A stretch of 64,000 nucleotides of DNA from NCBI GenBank assembly GCA_965226235.1, contig OZ245335.1:682001-746000 (forward strand), read 5' to 3'. Below are positions 51,504 to 61,661 of this stretch, in pieces; the first letter of the stretch is position 1; every line of letters starts with the position of its first letter. The notes under the pieces were generated by a model. That model made no database searches, was not told the DNA's origin, and worked only from the letters and a program-made list of their open reading frames with translations. Source of the DNA: CAYFZO01 sp965226235 (GTDB lineage Bacteria; Pseudomonadota; Gammaproteobacteria; Poriferisulfidales; Oxydemutatoraceae). The translations under genes were made by a program, and so were the position numbers.

Positions 51504-51818
51504 TCAGTCGACTTGCTCGCCGTTGGATTTATAACAGCGAACCTTGACCCCGCTGTCGAGGAACTTGAAACCAATACGGTCTCCCTTGCCGGAAGCTGGG
51601 TTGAAAATCATGACGTTGGAAAGGTGTATGGACATTTCCTTTTCGACGATACCACCGGCTTCGCCCGAGTTAGGGTTCGGTTTAACGGCCTTTTTCGCGA
51701 TATTGACGTTCTCGACCACGACCCTTTCACCGCTGACCGACAATATCCTGCCGCGCTTGCCTTTGTCTTTACCGGCCGTGACGACAACTTCATCGCCTTT
51801 TCTGATACGTTTCATCAT
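51504..51818 (-). CDS. rplX: 50S ribosomal protein L24
   Basis: A 104-residue assembly-initiating protein of the large subunit. The KOW motif lies in RKGDEVVVTAGKDKGKRGRI. Two adjacent ATGs occur; GGAG lies five bases before the first. The end GDRIGFKFLDSGVKVRCYKS is typical. Located between rplN and rplE. Confidence 0.98.
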   Translation of the reverse strand: MMKRIRKGDEVVVTAGKDKGKRGRILSVSGERVVVENVNIAKKAVKPNPNSGEAGGIVEKEMSIHLSNVMIFNPASGKGDRIGFKFLDSGVKVRCYKSNGEQVD

Positions 51819-51827
51819 CTGCGCTCC

Positions 51828-52196
51828 TCACAGCACCTCCGGGGCGAGCGAAACAATTTTCATGAAGCGCTCACTCCGCAACTCGCGAGTCACGGGGCCA
51901 AAAATACGCGTTCCCAAAGGCTGCAACTGGGGGGTCAGAATCACCACGGCATTGTCATCGAAACGGATCAGCGAACCGTCGGGGCGCCGCACACCTTTTG
52001 CCGTGCGCACAACAACGGCGTTATAAATCTCGCCTTTCTTGACCTTCCCCCGCGGAATCGCGTCCTTGACACTGACCTTGATGATGTCGGCAACGCCGGC
52101 GTAGCGTCGGCGCGAGCCGCCCAATACCTTGATGCACTGCACTTTACGAGCACCGCTGTTATCGGCAACGCTCAATACTGTCTGCGTCTGTATCAC
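51828..52196 (-). CDS. rplN: 50S ribosomal protein L14
   Basis: A 122-residue protein. MIQTQTVLSVADNSGARKVQ and GDIIKVSVKD-type strand plus KVKKGEIYNAVVVRTAKGVR identify it. It lies at the subunit interface and forms a bridge to 16S rRNA. Located 13 bases after rpsQ. Confidence 0.99.
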   Translation of the reverse strand: MIQTQTVLSVADNSGARKVQCIKVLGGSRRRYAGVADIIKVSVKDAIPRGKVKKGEIYNAVVVRTAKGVRRPDGSLIRFDDNAVVILTPQLQPLGTRIFGPVTRELRSERFMKIVSLAPEVL

Positions 52197-52209
52197 TGCA
52201 TCCTACCTT

Positions 52210-52557
52210 TCAACTCGCGCTACTGACGATGCGAACGAGCTTCCATGCCTTGGTTCTCGAAAGCCGCCGACAGGAAACGAAAGAAACCACATCGCCGACC
52301 TTGCACTCGTTGTGTTCATCGTGCACGTGCAACTTGCTGCTGCGTGTGATGTATTTCCCGTAGCGGGAGTGCTTGAAGCGACGACGTACCGAGACGGAGA
52401 TGGTCTTGTCCATGCCGTCACTGACCACCGTGCCAACCACCAGACGCCCCAGGCTACCCTCGGTCGATGCAACTTCCTGCGTAGGTTCCTGCGCCAGCTC
52501 GACAGACTTCCGAGCCTCACCCTCTGCCGAAGAAAGGATGGTGGTTTCTTCACTCAT
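52210..52557 (-). CDS. rpsQ: 30S ribosomal protein S17 with acidic N-terminal extension
   Basis: A 115-residue S17. The OB-fold core (RLVVGTVVSDGMDKTISVSV, HSRYGKYITRSSKLHVHDEH) starts near residue 36. It is preceded by about 33 extra residues rich in Glu and Ser (SEETTILSSAEGEARKSVEL), while usual S17 has about 84 in total. The start overlaps the rpmC stop (ATGA), and there is no better internal start, which supports the extension being real. S17 binds the 5' domain of 16S rRNA. Confidence 0.95.
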   Translation of the reverse strand: MSEETTILSSAEGEARKSVELAQEPTQEVASTEGSLGRLVVGTVVSDGMDKTISVSVRRRFKHSRYGKYITRSSKLHVHDEHNECKVGDVVSFVSCRRLSRTKAWKLVRIVSSAS

Positions 52558-52757
52558 GTGTTCTTTTCCGCGCGTGTGCGTTCATTCAGCACCGTGAGGA
52601 TACGCGCAATATCCCGGCGGTTGCTTTTCAGTTGATCGTATTTGAACGACTGCCCGGTACGTCCCTGCATCCGCAGCTTGAACTGCGCCTGGTGCAATTC
52701 GTCCAGGCTCTTTCTCAAGGCGTCCGTTGCCTTGTCCCTGATTTCAGACGCTTTCAT
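52554..52757 (-). CDS. rpmC: 50S ribosomal protein L29
   Basis: A 67-residue helical protein near the exit tunnel, where it helps dock trigger factor and SRP. The family pattern is SLDELHQAQFKLRMQGRTGQ and IARILTVLNERTRAE. Its ATG overlaps the rplP stop (TAATG) and its stop overlaps rpsQ (ATGA). Confidence 0.97.
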   Translation of the reverse strand: MKASEIRDKATDALRKSLDELHQAQFKLRMQGRTGQSFKYDQLKSNRRDIARILTVLNERTRAEKNT

Positions 52758-53170
52758 TATAAAATCCTCCGGTGTACAAAAGTGGTTTGCACTGAAAGTT
52801 TGGCGGCAGCTCGCCTGAACGCCTCACGCGCGACGTTCTCGCTGACGCCTTCCATTTCATACAGCATCCTCCCTGGTTGCACCAGCGCCACCCAGTACTC
52901 GACGTTGCCTTTGCCTTTGCCTTGGCGAACCTCAAGCGGTTTCTTGGTGATCGGCTTGTCCGGGAAAATGCGAATCCAGATCTTTCCGCCCCGTTTGATA
53001 TGGTGCGTCATCGCCCGGCGAGCCGCCTCTATCTGCCTCGATGTGATGCGCCCGCGGCCGATGGATTGCAGACCGAATTCACCAAAGCTCACCTTGTTGC
53101 CGGTCATGGCAAGACCGCGGTTCCTCCCTTTCTGGAGTTTCCTGTACTTGGTTTTTTTCGGTTGCAACAT
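52757..53170 (-). CDS. rplP: 50S ribosomal protein L16
   Basis: A 137-residue protein near the A-site tRNA elbow. MLQPKKTKYRKLQKGRNRG and GRGKGNVEYWVALVQPGRML-like strands match L16; KIWIRIFPDKPITKKPLEVR is diagnostic. It lies 15 bases after rpsC. Confidence 0.98.
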   Translation of the reverse strand: MLQPKKTKYRKLQKGRNRGLAMTGNKVSFGEFGLQSIGRGRITSRQIEAARRAMTHHIKRGGKIWIRIFPDKPITKKPLEVRQGKGKGNVEYWVALVQPGRMLYEMEGVSENVAREAFRRAAAKLSVQTTFVHRRIL

Positions 53171-53185
53171 AGCGCGTCCTGTACC

Positions 53186-53863
53186 TCAACTCGGTGCCGC
53201 AGAAGGTTTCGGTGGCGACAACCGAGACTCGGTTTTCTCTTCGTTGCAAATCCATACCTTGACGCCGATAACACCATAGGTGGTATTCGCCCTGGCAACC
53301 CCATAGTCAATCTTCACCGACAGCGTGTGCAAGGGCACCCGCCCTTCCCGGTACCATTCGGTGCGCGCGATCTCGGCGCCGTTCAGACGCCCGGCAACGC
53401 AGATCTTGACGCCGCTGGCGCCAAGGCGAAGCGCATTTTGCACCGCGCGCTTCATGGCACGACGGAACATGATGCGCCTTTCCAGTTGCTGGGCGATCCC
53501 CTCGGCGACCAGATGCGCGTCGATTTCCGGCTTCCTGATCTCCTCAATGTTAATCCTGATGTTGTTGACGTGCAGGTTCATCATCTTCGCGATAACATGC
53601 CGTAGCGCCTCGACATCTTCGCCCTTCTTGCCAATAACGATGCCGGGACGTGCCGTATGAATCACGATATACGCGACGTTCGCCGGTCGGTCGATCTGAA
53701 TGCGACTGACCGAAGCCTGGGCCAGTTTCTTCCGCAGGTAATTGCGAACTTCAATATCGCAACGCAGTATGTCGGTGTAGGCTTTGCCTTCCGCGTACCA
53801 TTTCGAACTCCAATCGGTGGAGACACCGAGCCTGAACCCGATTGGATGTACTTTTTGTCCCAT
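53186..53863 (-). CDS. rpsC: 30S ribosomal protein S3
   Basis: A 225-residue protein at the mRNA entry. MGQKVHPIGFRLGVSTDWSS is the standard start, so eight upstream codons of the open frame were excluded. The KH domain holds IVIGKKGEDVEALRHVIAKM. The C-terminal domain ends with a Ser/Pro tail (SRLSPPKPSAAPS). Seven bases follow rplV. Confidence 0.98.
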   Translation of the reverse strand: MGQKVHPIGFRLGVSTDWSSKWYAEGKAYTDILRCDIEVRNYLRKKLAQASVSRIQIDRPANVAYIVIHTARPGIVIGKKGEDVEALRHVIAKMMNLHVNNIRINIEEIRKPEIDAHLVAEGIAQQLERRIMFRRAMKRAVQNALRLGASGVKICVAGRLNGAEIARTEWYREGRVPLHTLSVKIDYGVARANTTYGVIGVKVWICNEEKTESRLSPPKPSAAPS

Positions 53864-53870
53864 ATCAATC

Positions 53871-54209
53871 CTACCCGTGCGTGTCACTCAAAACCATTTT
53901 TATGTGACTGGTTCTTTTCAAGATATCAGCCGAGCGTCCGCGCGCGCGGGCTTTGTGACGCTTGAGGGTTGGCCCTGCGTCAACCTGGATGCGGCTGATT
54001 TTCAATGTATCTATGTCCGCGCCAAGATTATGCTCAGCGTTCGCCAGCGCCGACTCCAGCAGCTTTTTGACCAGCAACGCCGACTTCCTGGTGCTGAACT
54101 GCAACACTTCCATCCCCTTGCCTGCGCCCAGCCCACGCACCTGATCGGCTACCAACCGGCATTTCTGCGGCGAGATACGTGCCGCTCTCAATTTTGCCGA
54201 CACTTCCAT
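53871..54209 (-). CDS. rplV: 50S ribosomal protein L22
   Basis: A 112-residue protein lining the exit tunnel. RISPQKCRLVADQVRGLGAG and AEHNLGADIDTLKISRIQVD are conserved, with the hairpin loop RHKARARGRSADILKRTSH. The ATG at 54209 overlaps the rpsS stop (TGATG); a GTG three bases upstream is the alternative. Confidence 0.97.
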   Translation of the reverse strand: MEVSAKLRAARISPQKCRLVADQVRGLGAGKGMEVLQFSTRKSALLVKKLLESALANAEHNLGADIDTLKISRIQVDAGPTLKRHKARARGRSADILKRTSHIKMVLSDTHG

Positions 54210-54490
54210 CACACGGCCCCCTTTGCCTTGCGATCGCCCGAGTGAAGCTTGAATGTGCGGGTCAACGCAAACTCACCTAACTTATGCCCCACCATGTTTT
54301 CCGTAATGAAGATCGGAATATGATTGCGTCCGTTGTGTATGGCAATGGTGAGCCCCACCATTTCAGGCACGACCATCGAACGCCGTGACCAGGTTTTGAT
54401 CGGGCGCTTATCCCTGGTTTTTGCCGACCTCAGCACTTTTTTCATCAGGTGGTCATCTACAAAAGGACCTTTTCTCAAAGAACGTGGCAT
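54209..54490 (-). CDS. rpsS: 30S ribosomal protein S19
   Basis: A 93-residue head protein. MPRSLRKGPFVDDHLMKKVL and VGHKLGEFALTRTFKLHSGD identify it. It contacts S13 and the A-site tRNA. Located between rplB (12 bases) and rplV (one-base stop/start overlap). Confidence 0.99.
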   Translation of the reverse strand: MPRSLRKGPFVDDHLMKKVLRSAKTRDKRPIKTWSRRSMVVPEMVGLTIAIHNGRNHIPIFITENMVGHKLGEFALTRTFKLHSGDRKAKGAV

Positions 54491-54502
54491 GCAATCACTC
54501 CA

Positions 54503-55333
54503 TTATTTCTTTCTGCGGCGCAAGATCATGTTGTTGGTACTTTTGTTGCTTCGCGTTCTATAGCCCTTGGTCGGTTTGCCTGACGGCGTGACCGGATGAC
54601 GCCCTCCGGAAGTCTTGCCTTCGCCACCGCCGTGCGGGTGATCGACCGGGTTCATCGCTACACCACGTACCGTCGGACGAACGCCGCGCCAGCGCTTGGC
54701 ACCGGCTTTGCCCAGCTTGCGCAGAACGTGCTGGAGGTTGCCGACCGTGCCGATGGTCGCGCGGCAATCCAGCATGACTTTGCGTATTTCCCCCGAGCGC
54801 AAACGCAAGGTGGCGTATTTCCCTTCACGGGCAATGTATTGCACTGCACTACCGGCTGCCCGGGCTATTTGCGCCCCCTTGCCGGGCTTCATCTCGACAC
54901 AGTGAACCACGGTGCCAACCGGCAAACTGTGCAACGGCAACGCGTTGCCCTTCTTGACCGGAGCTTCGATCCCCGACATCACGGTATCGCCCGTTTTCAT
55001 TCCGTCGGGAGAGATAATGTAACGACGTTCGCCATCGGAGTAAAGAACCAGCGCGATGTTGGCGCTGCGGTTCGGGTCGTACTCGACACGCTCTATACGC
55101 CCCTCGATTCCATCCTTGTCGCGCCTGAAATCGATGACCCGGTAGCGTCGCTTGTGCCCGCCACCAATGTGCCGGGTGGTAATACGCCCCGCGTTGTTAC
55201 GCCCCCCGGTTTTCTTCTTGCCGGAAACCAGTTTTGCAAATGGCTTGCCTTTGTGCAGCGACGGGTCCTTCACGCGCACGGTAAAACGCCTGCCTGGAGA
55301 GGTCGGTTTCAGTTTGACCACTTTCGAAACCAT
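54503..55333 (-). CDS. rplB: 50S ribosomal protein L2
   Basis: A 276-residue central protein of the large subunit. MVSKVVKLKPTSPGRRFTVR is the start chosen, trimming ten upstream codons of the open frame. The universally conserved histidine loop is seen in AMNPVDHPHGGGEGKTSGGR, near the peptidyl transferase centre. KKKTGGRNNAGRITTRHIGG is also conserved. Confidence 0.99.
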   Translation of the reverse strand: MVSKVVKLKPTSPGRRFTVRVKDPSLHKGKPFAKLVSGKKKTGGRNNAGRITTRHIGGGHKRRYRVIDFRRDKDGIEGRIERVEYDPNRSANIALVLYSDGERRYIISPDGMKTGDTVMSGIEAPVKKGNALPLHSLPVGTVVHCVEMKPGKGAQIARAAGSAVQYIAREGKYATLRLRSGEIRKVMLDCRATIGTVGNLQHVLRKLGKAGAKRWRGVRPTVRGVAMNPVDHPHGGGEGKTSGGRHPVTPSGKPTKGYRTRSNKSTNNMILRRRKK

Positions 55334-55346
55334 GATGCCTTTGAGG

Positions 55347-55643
55347 CTACTCGCTCCCTCCAAGTTGAATGTCGTGGCCTTCTGCCAGGGTGACGTAAGC
55401 CTTTTTCCAGTGCTTGCGTTGTCCTCGGTTACGCCCCTGCCCTTTCTTTTTTCCTTCCATGCTGACTATCCTGACACGGTCTACTTCGACGTCGAACATC
55501 AATTCAACCGCTGCATGCACCTGACGCTTGGTCGCTTCCGGCGCAACCTTGAAAGTGTGGCACTTGGAATCATCCGCGAGCTTCATGGCTTTCTCCGACA
55601 CGTGCGGTGATAACAATACCTGTGACAGGTGCCCCCACCTCAT
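55347..55643 (-). CDS. rplW: 50S ribosomal protein L23
   Basis: A 98-residue exit-tunnel protein, main docking site for trigger factor and SRP. LLSPHVSEKAMKLADDSKCH and the loop ending RGQRKHWKKAYVTLAEGHDI match the family. It overlaps rplD by four bases (ATGA). Confidence 0.98.
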   Translation of the reverse strand: MRWGHLSQVLLSPHVSEKAMKLADDSKCHTFKVAPEATKRQVHAAVELMFDVEVDRVRIVSMEGKKKGQGRNRGQRKHWKKAYVTLAEGHDIQLGGSE

Positions 55644-56242
55644 GACAATCGCTCCACGAGCTTCGACAGTGCCCGCTTGGTCAGAAGCACTTTGGGGAAA
55701 CGCAACAGACTGACCGGATCAACATGACGAACCTCGATCACGCCAACCCCGGGCAGGTTGTTGCTGGCAAACATCAAGTTGTCACTCAGTTCCGAATCGA
55801 CAATCAACACCGACTCGAGCGACAGTGCACGCAGCTTTTCTGCCAGGCCACGCGTTTTCAGCGACTCCAGTGAAAACTCCTCGGCCACCACCAGGTGGCC
55901 ACGACGATGGAGTTCAGACAAAATGGCGCAGATCGCGCCCCGGTACATCTTGCGGTTGACCTTCTGCGCGAAGCTTCGCGGCGACGCGGCAAACGCCCGC
56001 CCCCCACCACGCCAGATGGGGCTTCGGATTGATCCCGCGCGGGCGCGGCCGGTGCCTTTCTGTCGCCAGGGCTTGCGTCCCCCGCCCGCAACCTGGCTGC
56101 GGCTTTTCTGCGCCTTGCTACCGCTACGCGCGCCTGCCAAAAACGCGTTCACCACCTGGTGAACCAATGGTTCATTGAATTGGCGATCAAACACAGCGTT
56201 GTCCGCTTCGACGACACTGCCCTGCAAAGTTTCGATCTGCAT
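55640..56242 (-). CDS. rplD: 50S ribosomal protein L4
   Basis: A 200-residue protein with an extended tunnel loop (RSQVAGGGRKPWRQKGTGRA, GSIRSPIWRGGGRAFAASPR). In E. coli L4 also represses the S10 operon. The ATG overlaps the rplC stop as TGATG and its stop overlaps rplW. Length matches the family. Confidence 0.98.
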   Translation of the reverse strand: MQIETLQGSVVEADNAVFDRQFNEPLVHQVVNAFLAGARSGSKAQKSRSQVAGGGRKPWRQKGTGRARAGSIRSPIWRGGGRAFAASPRSFAQKVNRKMYRGAICAILSELHRRGHLVVAEEFSLESLKTRGLAEKLRALSLESVLIVDSELSDNLMFASNNLPGVGVIEVRHVDPVSLLRFPKVLLTKRALSKLVERLS

Positions 56243-56976
56243 CAGTCGCCCTCCTGCACAGCATCTTCGACCTGCTCTACGTCGGGCTTCCCGGCATCCG
56301 ACGGCTCCTGACTCGCCTGCTCGGAGAGCTCCTCCGGCAAGGGCGGGATCGAGACCAGGTGGTGCACCGTCACTTCGCCGCCACGACTACCCGGTACCGC
56401 GCCACACAGCAATAGCAACTCGCGCTCTTCATCCACCCTGACGACCGTCAGGTTCCTGGCGGTCACCCGCGCGTCCCCCATATGCCCCGCCATTTTCTTT
56501 CCCTTGAACACTTTGCCGGGTGTCTGGCACTGTCCGATCGAACCGGCTGACCGGTGCGACAGGGAATTGCCATGCGTCGCGTCCTGGGTTTTGAAATGGT
56601 AACGCTTGATGACCCCAGCGAACCCTTTACCTTTGCTGGTGCCGATTACGTTGACTTTTTCACCGACGCTGAAGGAACTCACCCGAACCAGGTCACCGCA
56701 CCCTCGCATTTCATCTTCGGTGATGCGAAATTCCCGCATCGAGCGCCTTGGCTTCACGGCGGCTTTTTTATAATGTCCAAGCACCGGCTTGCTCAAGGCC
56801 GACGGTTTGCACTCACCCATCGCGACCTGCAACGCACGGTACCCATCGCTTTCAGGGGTCTTGACCTGGGTCACGCGGTTGGCCGGAGCGTGGATCACCG
56901 TCACCGGCACCGACCTCCCCGCCTCGGTGAATACGCGAGTCATCCCCACCTTTTTTCCAATCAAGCCAATCGGCAT
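56242..56976 (-). CDS. rplC: 50S ribosomal protein L3 with acidic C-terminal extension
   Basis: A 244-residue L3; the family norm is about 209-212. MPIGLIGKKVGMTRVFTEAG is the chosen start (nine extra open codons excluded). The core includes GTSKGKGFAGVIKRYHFKTQ and the HRSAGSIGQCQTPGKVFKGK methylation-site region. The last 30 or so residues (PLPEELSEQASQEPSDAGKP and more Glu/Asp) form an acidic extension not normally present. It starts 23 bases after rpsJ. Confidence 0.96.
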   Translation of the reverse strand: MPIGLIGKKVGMTRVFTEAGRSVPVTVIHAPANRVTQVKTPESDGYRALQVAMGECKPSALSKPVLGHYKKAAVKPRRSMREFRITEDEMRGCGDLVRVSSFSVGEKVNVIGTSKGKGFAGVIKRYHFKTQDATHGNSLSHRSAGSIGQCQTPGKVFKGKKMAGHMGDARVTARNLTVVRVDEERELLLLCGAVPGSRGGEVTVHHLVSIPPLPEELSEQASQEPSDAGKPDVEQVEDAVQEGD

Positions 56977-56999
56977 CGTCGTCCCCTGATTACCATCGG

Positions 57000-57326
57000 T
57001 CAATTCAACTTGAGTTGCACATTCACACCCGCTGCAAGATCCAGTTTCATCAGCGCGTTGATCGTCTTTTCGGTCGCATCGAGAATATCCATCAGCCGTT
57101 TGTGCGTGCGTATTTCATACTGGTCGCGCGCATCCTTGTCGACGTGCGGAGAAATCAGTATGGTGAAGCGCTCGATCCTGGTCGGCAGCGGTAATGGCCC
57201 CCGTACCCGTGCCCCGGTACGTTTCGCGGTAGCGGCAATTTCCCTGGCGGACCTGTCCAACAAGCGGTAATCAAACGCCTTGAGATGAATCCGGATACGC
57301 TGCCTTTTCTGCACGTTCACGGCCAT
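57000..57326 (-). CDS. rpsJ: 30S ribosomal protein S10
   Basis: A 108-residue protein, first gene of the S10 cluster. It carries RIRIHLKAFDYRLLDRSARE, GARVRGPLPLPTRIERFTIL and YEIRTHKRLMDILDATEKT. S10 also acts with NusB in antitermination. GGAGG lies eight bases before the ATG. It follows fusA by 90 bases; no tuf lies between. Confidence 0.99.
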   Translation of the reverse strand: MAVNVQKRQRIRIHLKAFDYRLLDRSAREIAATAKRTGARVRGPLPLPTRIERFTILISPHVDKDARDQYEIRTHKRLMDILDATEKTINALMKLDLAAGVNVQLKLN

Positions 57327-57416
57327 ATCTTAACCCTCCGTTGTCCGTCGCCCGCACTCCAGGACAGGTAAAACGACCTGGAACGCTGGATCTGTTTCGC
57401 AGACACGGTCATTCTC

Positions 57417-59522
<2,106 letters not shown>

Positions 59523-59548
59523 AGCTTTTCATAGTCTCCCGACTGCCA

Positions 59549-60025
59549 TCACCAGCGATAATGAGAAAAAGCTTTGTTCGCCTCGCTCATCCGGGTCATG
59601 TCTTCGCGGCGCTTGACCGCAGCTCCCTTGCTCTCGATTGCATCGAGCAGTTCATTGGCGAGCTTGTCGCCCATCGAGCGCGCCCGGCGTTTGCGAGCGG
59701 CATCGATAATCCAGCGCATGGCAAGCGTCATCTGCCGCGCCGGGCGAACCTCGGTCGGCACCTGGTAAGTAGCCCCGCCGACCCGGCGGGATTTGACTTC
59801 GACCCGCGGCTTGACATTGCTCAATGCCAGCTTGAATTTCTCGAGCACCTTTTCGACGTCCTTTTCCTGCTCTTGTATCCGCCCCAAGGCACCATACACA
59901 ACGCGCTCGGCAATCGATTTCTTGCCCTTCTTCATTACGATGTTGATGAACTTTGCAACGACCACGTCATGATACTTGGGGTCGGGCAGGGTTTCTCGCT
60001 GGGCGATAACTTTACGGCGTGCCAT
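59549..60025 (-). CDS. rpsG: 30S ribosomal protein S7
   Basis: A 158-residue head-assembly initiator. MARRKVIAQRETLPDPKYHD is the start; 31 upstream open codons were excluded because they overlap rpsL. KSRRVGGATYQVPTEVRPAR and SMGDKLANELLDAIESKGAA are conserved. In E. coli S7 represses the str operon. Located between rpsL and fusA. Confidence 0.98.
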   Translation of the reverse strand: MARRKVIAQRETLPDPKYHDVVVAKFINIVMKKGKKSIAERVVYGALGRIQEQEKDVEKVLEKFKLALSNVKPRVEVKSRRVGGATYQVPTEVRPARQMTLAMRWIIDAARKRRARSMGDKLANELLDAIESKGAAVKRREDMTRMSEANKAFSHYRW

Positions 60026-60038
60026 GATCTTCTCCCCG

Positions 60039-60413
60039 CTAGGCCTTGGTACGCTTGGTGCCGTACTTGGAGCGCCCTTGCCTGCGGTCCGCCACACCTT
60101 GTGTATCGAGACTGCCACGCACGATGTGATAGCGCACGCCGGGCAAGTCCTTCACGCGACCACCGCGAATCAGGATCACGGAATGCTCCTGGAGGTTATG
60201 GCCCTCGCCGCCTATATACGCGGTAACTTCGTAGCCGTTGGTGATACGTACGCGCGCGACCTTGCGCAACGCAGAATTGGGCTTTTTAGGTGTTGTCGTA
60301 TAGACGCGGGTACAAACCCCGCGCCTTTGCGGACAAGAGTCCAGCGCCGGCACATTGCTCTTTGCCACCTTGCGCTTTCTGGGGTTGCGCACCAGTTGAT
60401 TGATCGTTGCCAT
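60039..60413 (-). CDS. rpsL: 30S ribosomal protein S12
   Basis: A 124-residue decoding-centre protein. MATINQLVRNPRKRKVAKS opens it; TTPKKPNSALRKVARVRITN holds the streptomycin-determining lysine and YIGGEGHNLQEHSVILIRGG and RVKDLPGVRYHIVRG follow. First gene of the str cluster, with a good promoter at 60499-60528. Confidence 0.99.
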   Translation of the reverse strand: MATINQLVRNPRKRKVAKSNVPALDSCPQRRGVCTRVYTTTPKKPNSALRKVARVRITNGYEVTAYIGGEGHNLQEHSVILIRGGRVKDLPGVRYHIVRGSLDTQGVADRRQGRSKYGTKRTKA

Positions 60414-60498
60414 ACGACGCTAACCGCATTATTCGTTCCAGACTGTTAAACGCTGTGAAACCCGGCGCGCGAAAGCGTAGGATTCCAAATAACCGCTT

Positions 60499-60528
60499 AC
60501 TATAAATAAAGACCACCACTATAGTCAA
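60499..60528 (-). promoter_or_regulatory. Sigma-70 promoter of the str operon
   Basis: On the minus strand TTGACT (60523-60528) and TATAGT (60499-60504) are 18 bases apart, about 85 bases before the rpsL start codon. The hexamers differ from consensus at one position each. Confidence 0.7.
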
Positions 60529-60611
60529 CCGCTTGTACGGGTTTGTTAGCCAAAAGCCGTAATGTCACCTCTGTCAAATTCTAAAATACCCCCTTTTGAT
60601 TTCGGGAGGGG

Positions 60612-60645
60612 TCATGGCATTCGTAGGGGCGACGCATGCGGCGCA
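60612..60645. repeat. REP-type element (one arm degenerate)
   Basis: GTCATGGCATTCGTAGGGGCGACGCATGCG matches, in reverse orientation, the family at 29471 and 33033; the second arm is decayed (GCGCAACC). The rest of 60414-60881 shows the str promoter and no gene. Confidence 0.65.
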
Positions 60646-60881
60646 ACCAATCGAACGCACGGACGAGGTCTGGAAATCCAGGCCCTGACCATCTCAAAAC
60701 CCCGGCAACCTCCGCGCCGTTGCCACGCGTAAACCCCGGCTTACACCGCGCCTGACCGCTCTCTGTCATATGAGCAACGTTGCAATCAGGCTTGCCCACA
60801 CGTTTACGGCCTTATACATTGGGGCAGATCAACTCGACCGACGGGGCGCGGATACTTCAACCTGCTGTACAATCGCAAGCC

Positions 60882-61550
60882 ATGCGACGCCACCCCCCAG
60901 ACCTGGTACTGTTTGATCTGGACAACACCCTGCTTGCAAGCGACAGTGACTTCATGTGGAACGCGTTTATCTGTGAGATCGGCGTGGTCGAAAAAGACGA
61001 ATACCAACGACGTAACCGGTATTTTTACCGGCAGTATCGAGACGGAGAACTCGATATCGACGCCTATCTTCGCTTTTCGCTCGAGCCCATCAGCAAAATC
61101 TGCCCGGACGAATTGAACAGGCTGCATGAGCAGTTCATGGGCAAATGCATAGAACCGCTGATCACGCCAGAGGCACTCGCGCTGGTTGGCGAGCATCGTG
61201 ATGCCGGCGATATTACTGTCATCATCACCGCAACCAACCGTTTCGTCACGGGGCCGATCGCAGCACGGTTCAGCGTGACGCACCTGATCGCGACCGAGCC
61301 GGAATACAAAAACGGATGGCTCACCGGCAGAATCATCGGCACCCCCTGCTTCCGGGAAGGCAAGGTCAAGTGCCTGCAACAGTGGTTGGAAAAAGAACAG
61401 CCGATTTATCATAAAACCCGGTTTTACAGCGACTCGTACAACGATCTGCCGCTGCTGTCGCAAGTGGACTACCCGGTCGTGGTCAACGCTGATCCTCGGC
61501 TGTGCGCCCACGCCAGGGATAAAAACTGGCCCATGATGTCGTTGCATTGA
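60882..61550 (+). CDS. HAD-superfamily (subfamily IB) hydrolase
   Basis: A 222-residue phosphatase-like protein. The nucleophile motif is LVLFDLDNTLLASDSDFMW, motif II/III candidates are VIITATNRFVTGPIA and KVKCLQQWLEKEQ, and motif IV is FYSDSYNDLPLL. SerB-related IB hydrolases act on phosphomonoesters; the substrate is unknown. The frame is open from 60780 but the ATG at 60882 begins the family sequence. It converges with the PfkB kinase gene; 111 bases lie between the stops. Confidence 0.88.
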   Translation: MRRHPPDLVLFDLDNTLLASDSDFMWNAFICEIGVVEKDEYQRRNRYFYRQYRDGELDIDAYLRFSLEPISKICPDELNRLHEQFMGKCIEPLITPEALALVGEHRDAGDITVIITATNRFVTGPIAARFSVTHLIATEPEYKNGWLTGRIIGTPCFREGKVKCLQQWLEKEQPIYHKTRFYSDSYNDLPLLSQVDYPVVVNADPRLCAHARDKNWPMMSLH

Positions 61551-61661
61551 AACCGCCCGCCAGCCTTGGCGGAACTACCGATACGAATGCTTGATGCTCG
61601 GCCCGCACAAGCTGGCTGTACCTGGGCTCGCCTGCGGGTTGCCGTGCGGAAACCCGCACTG

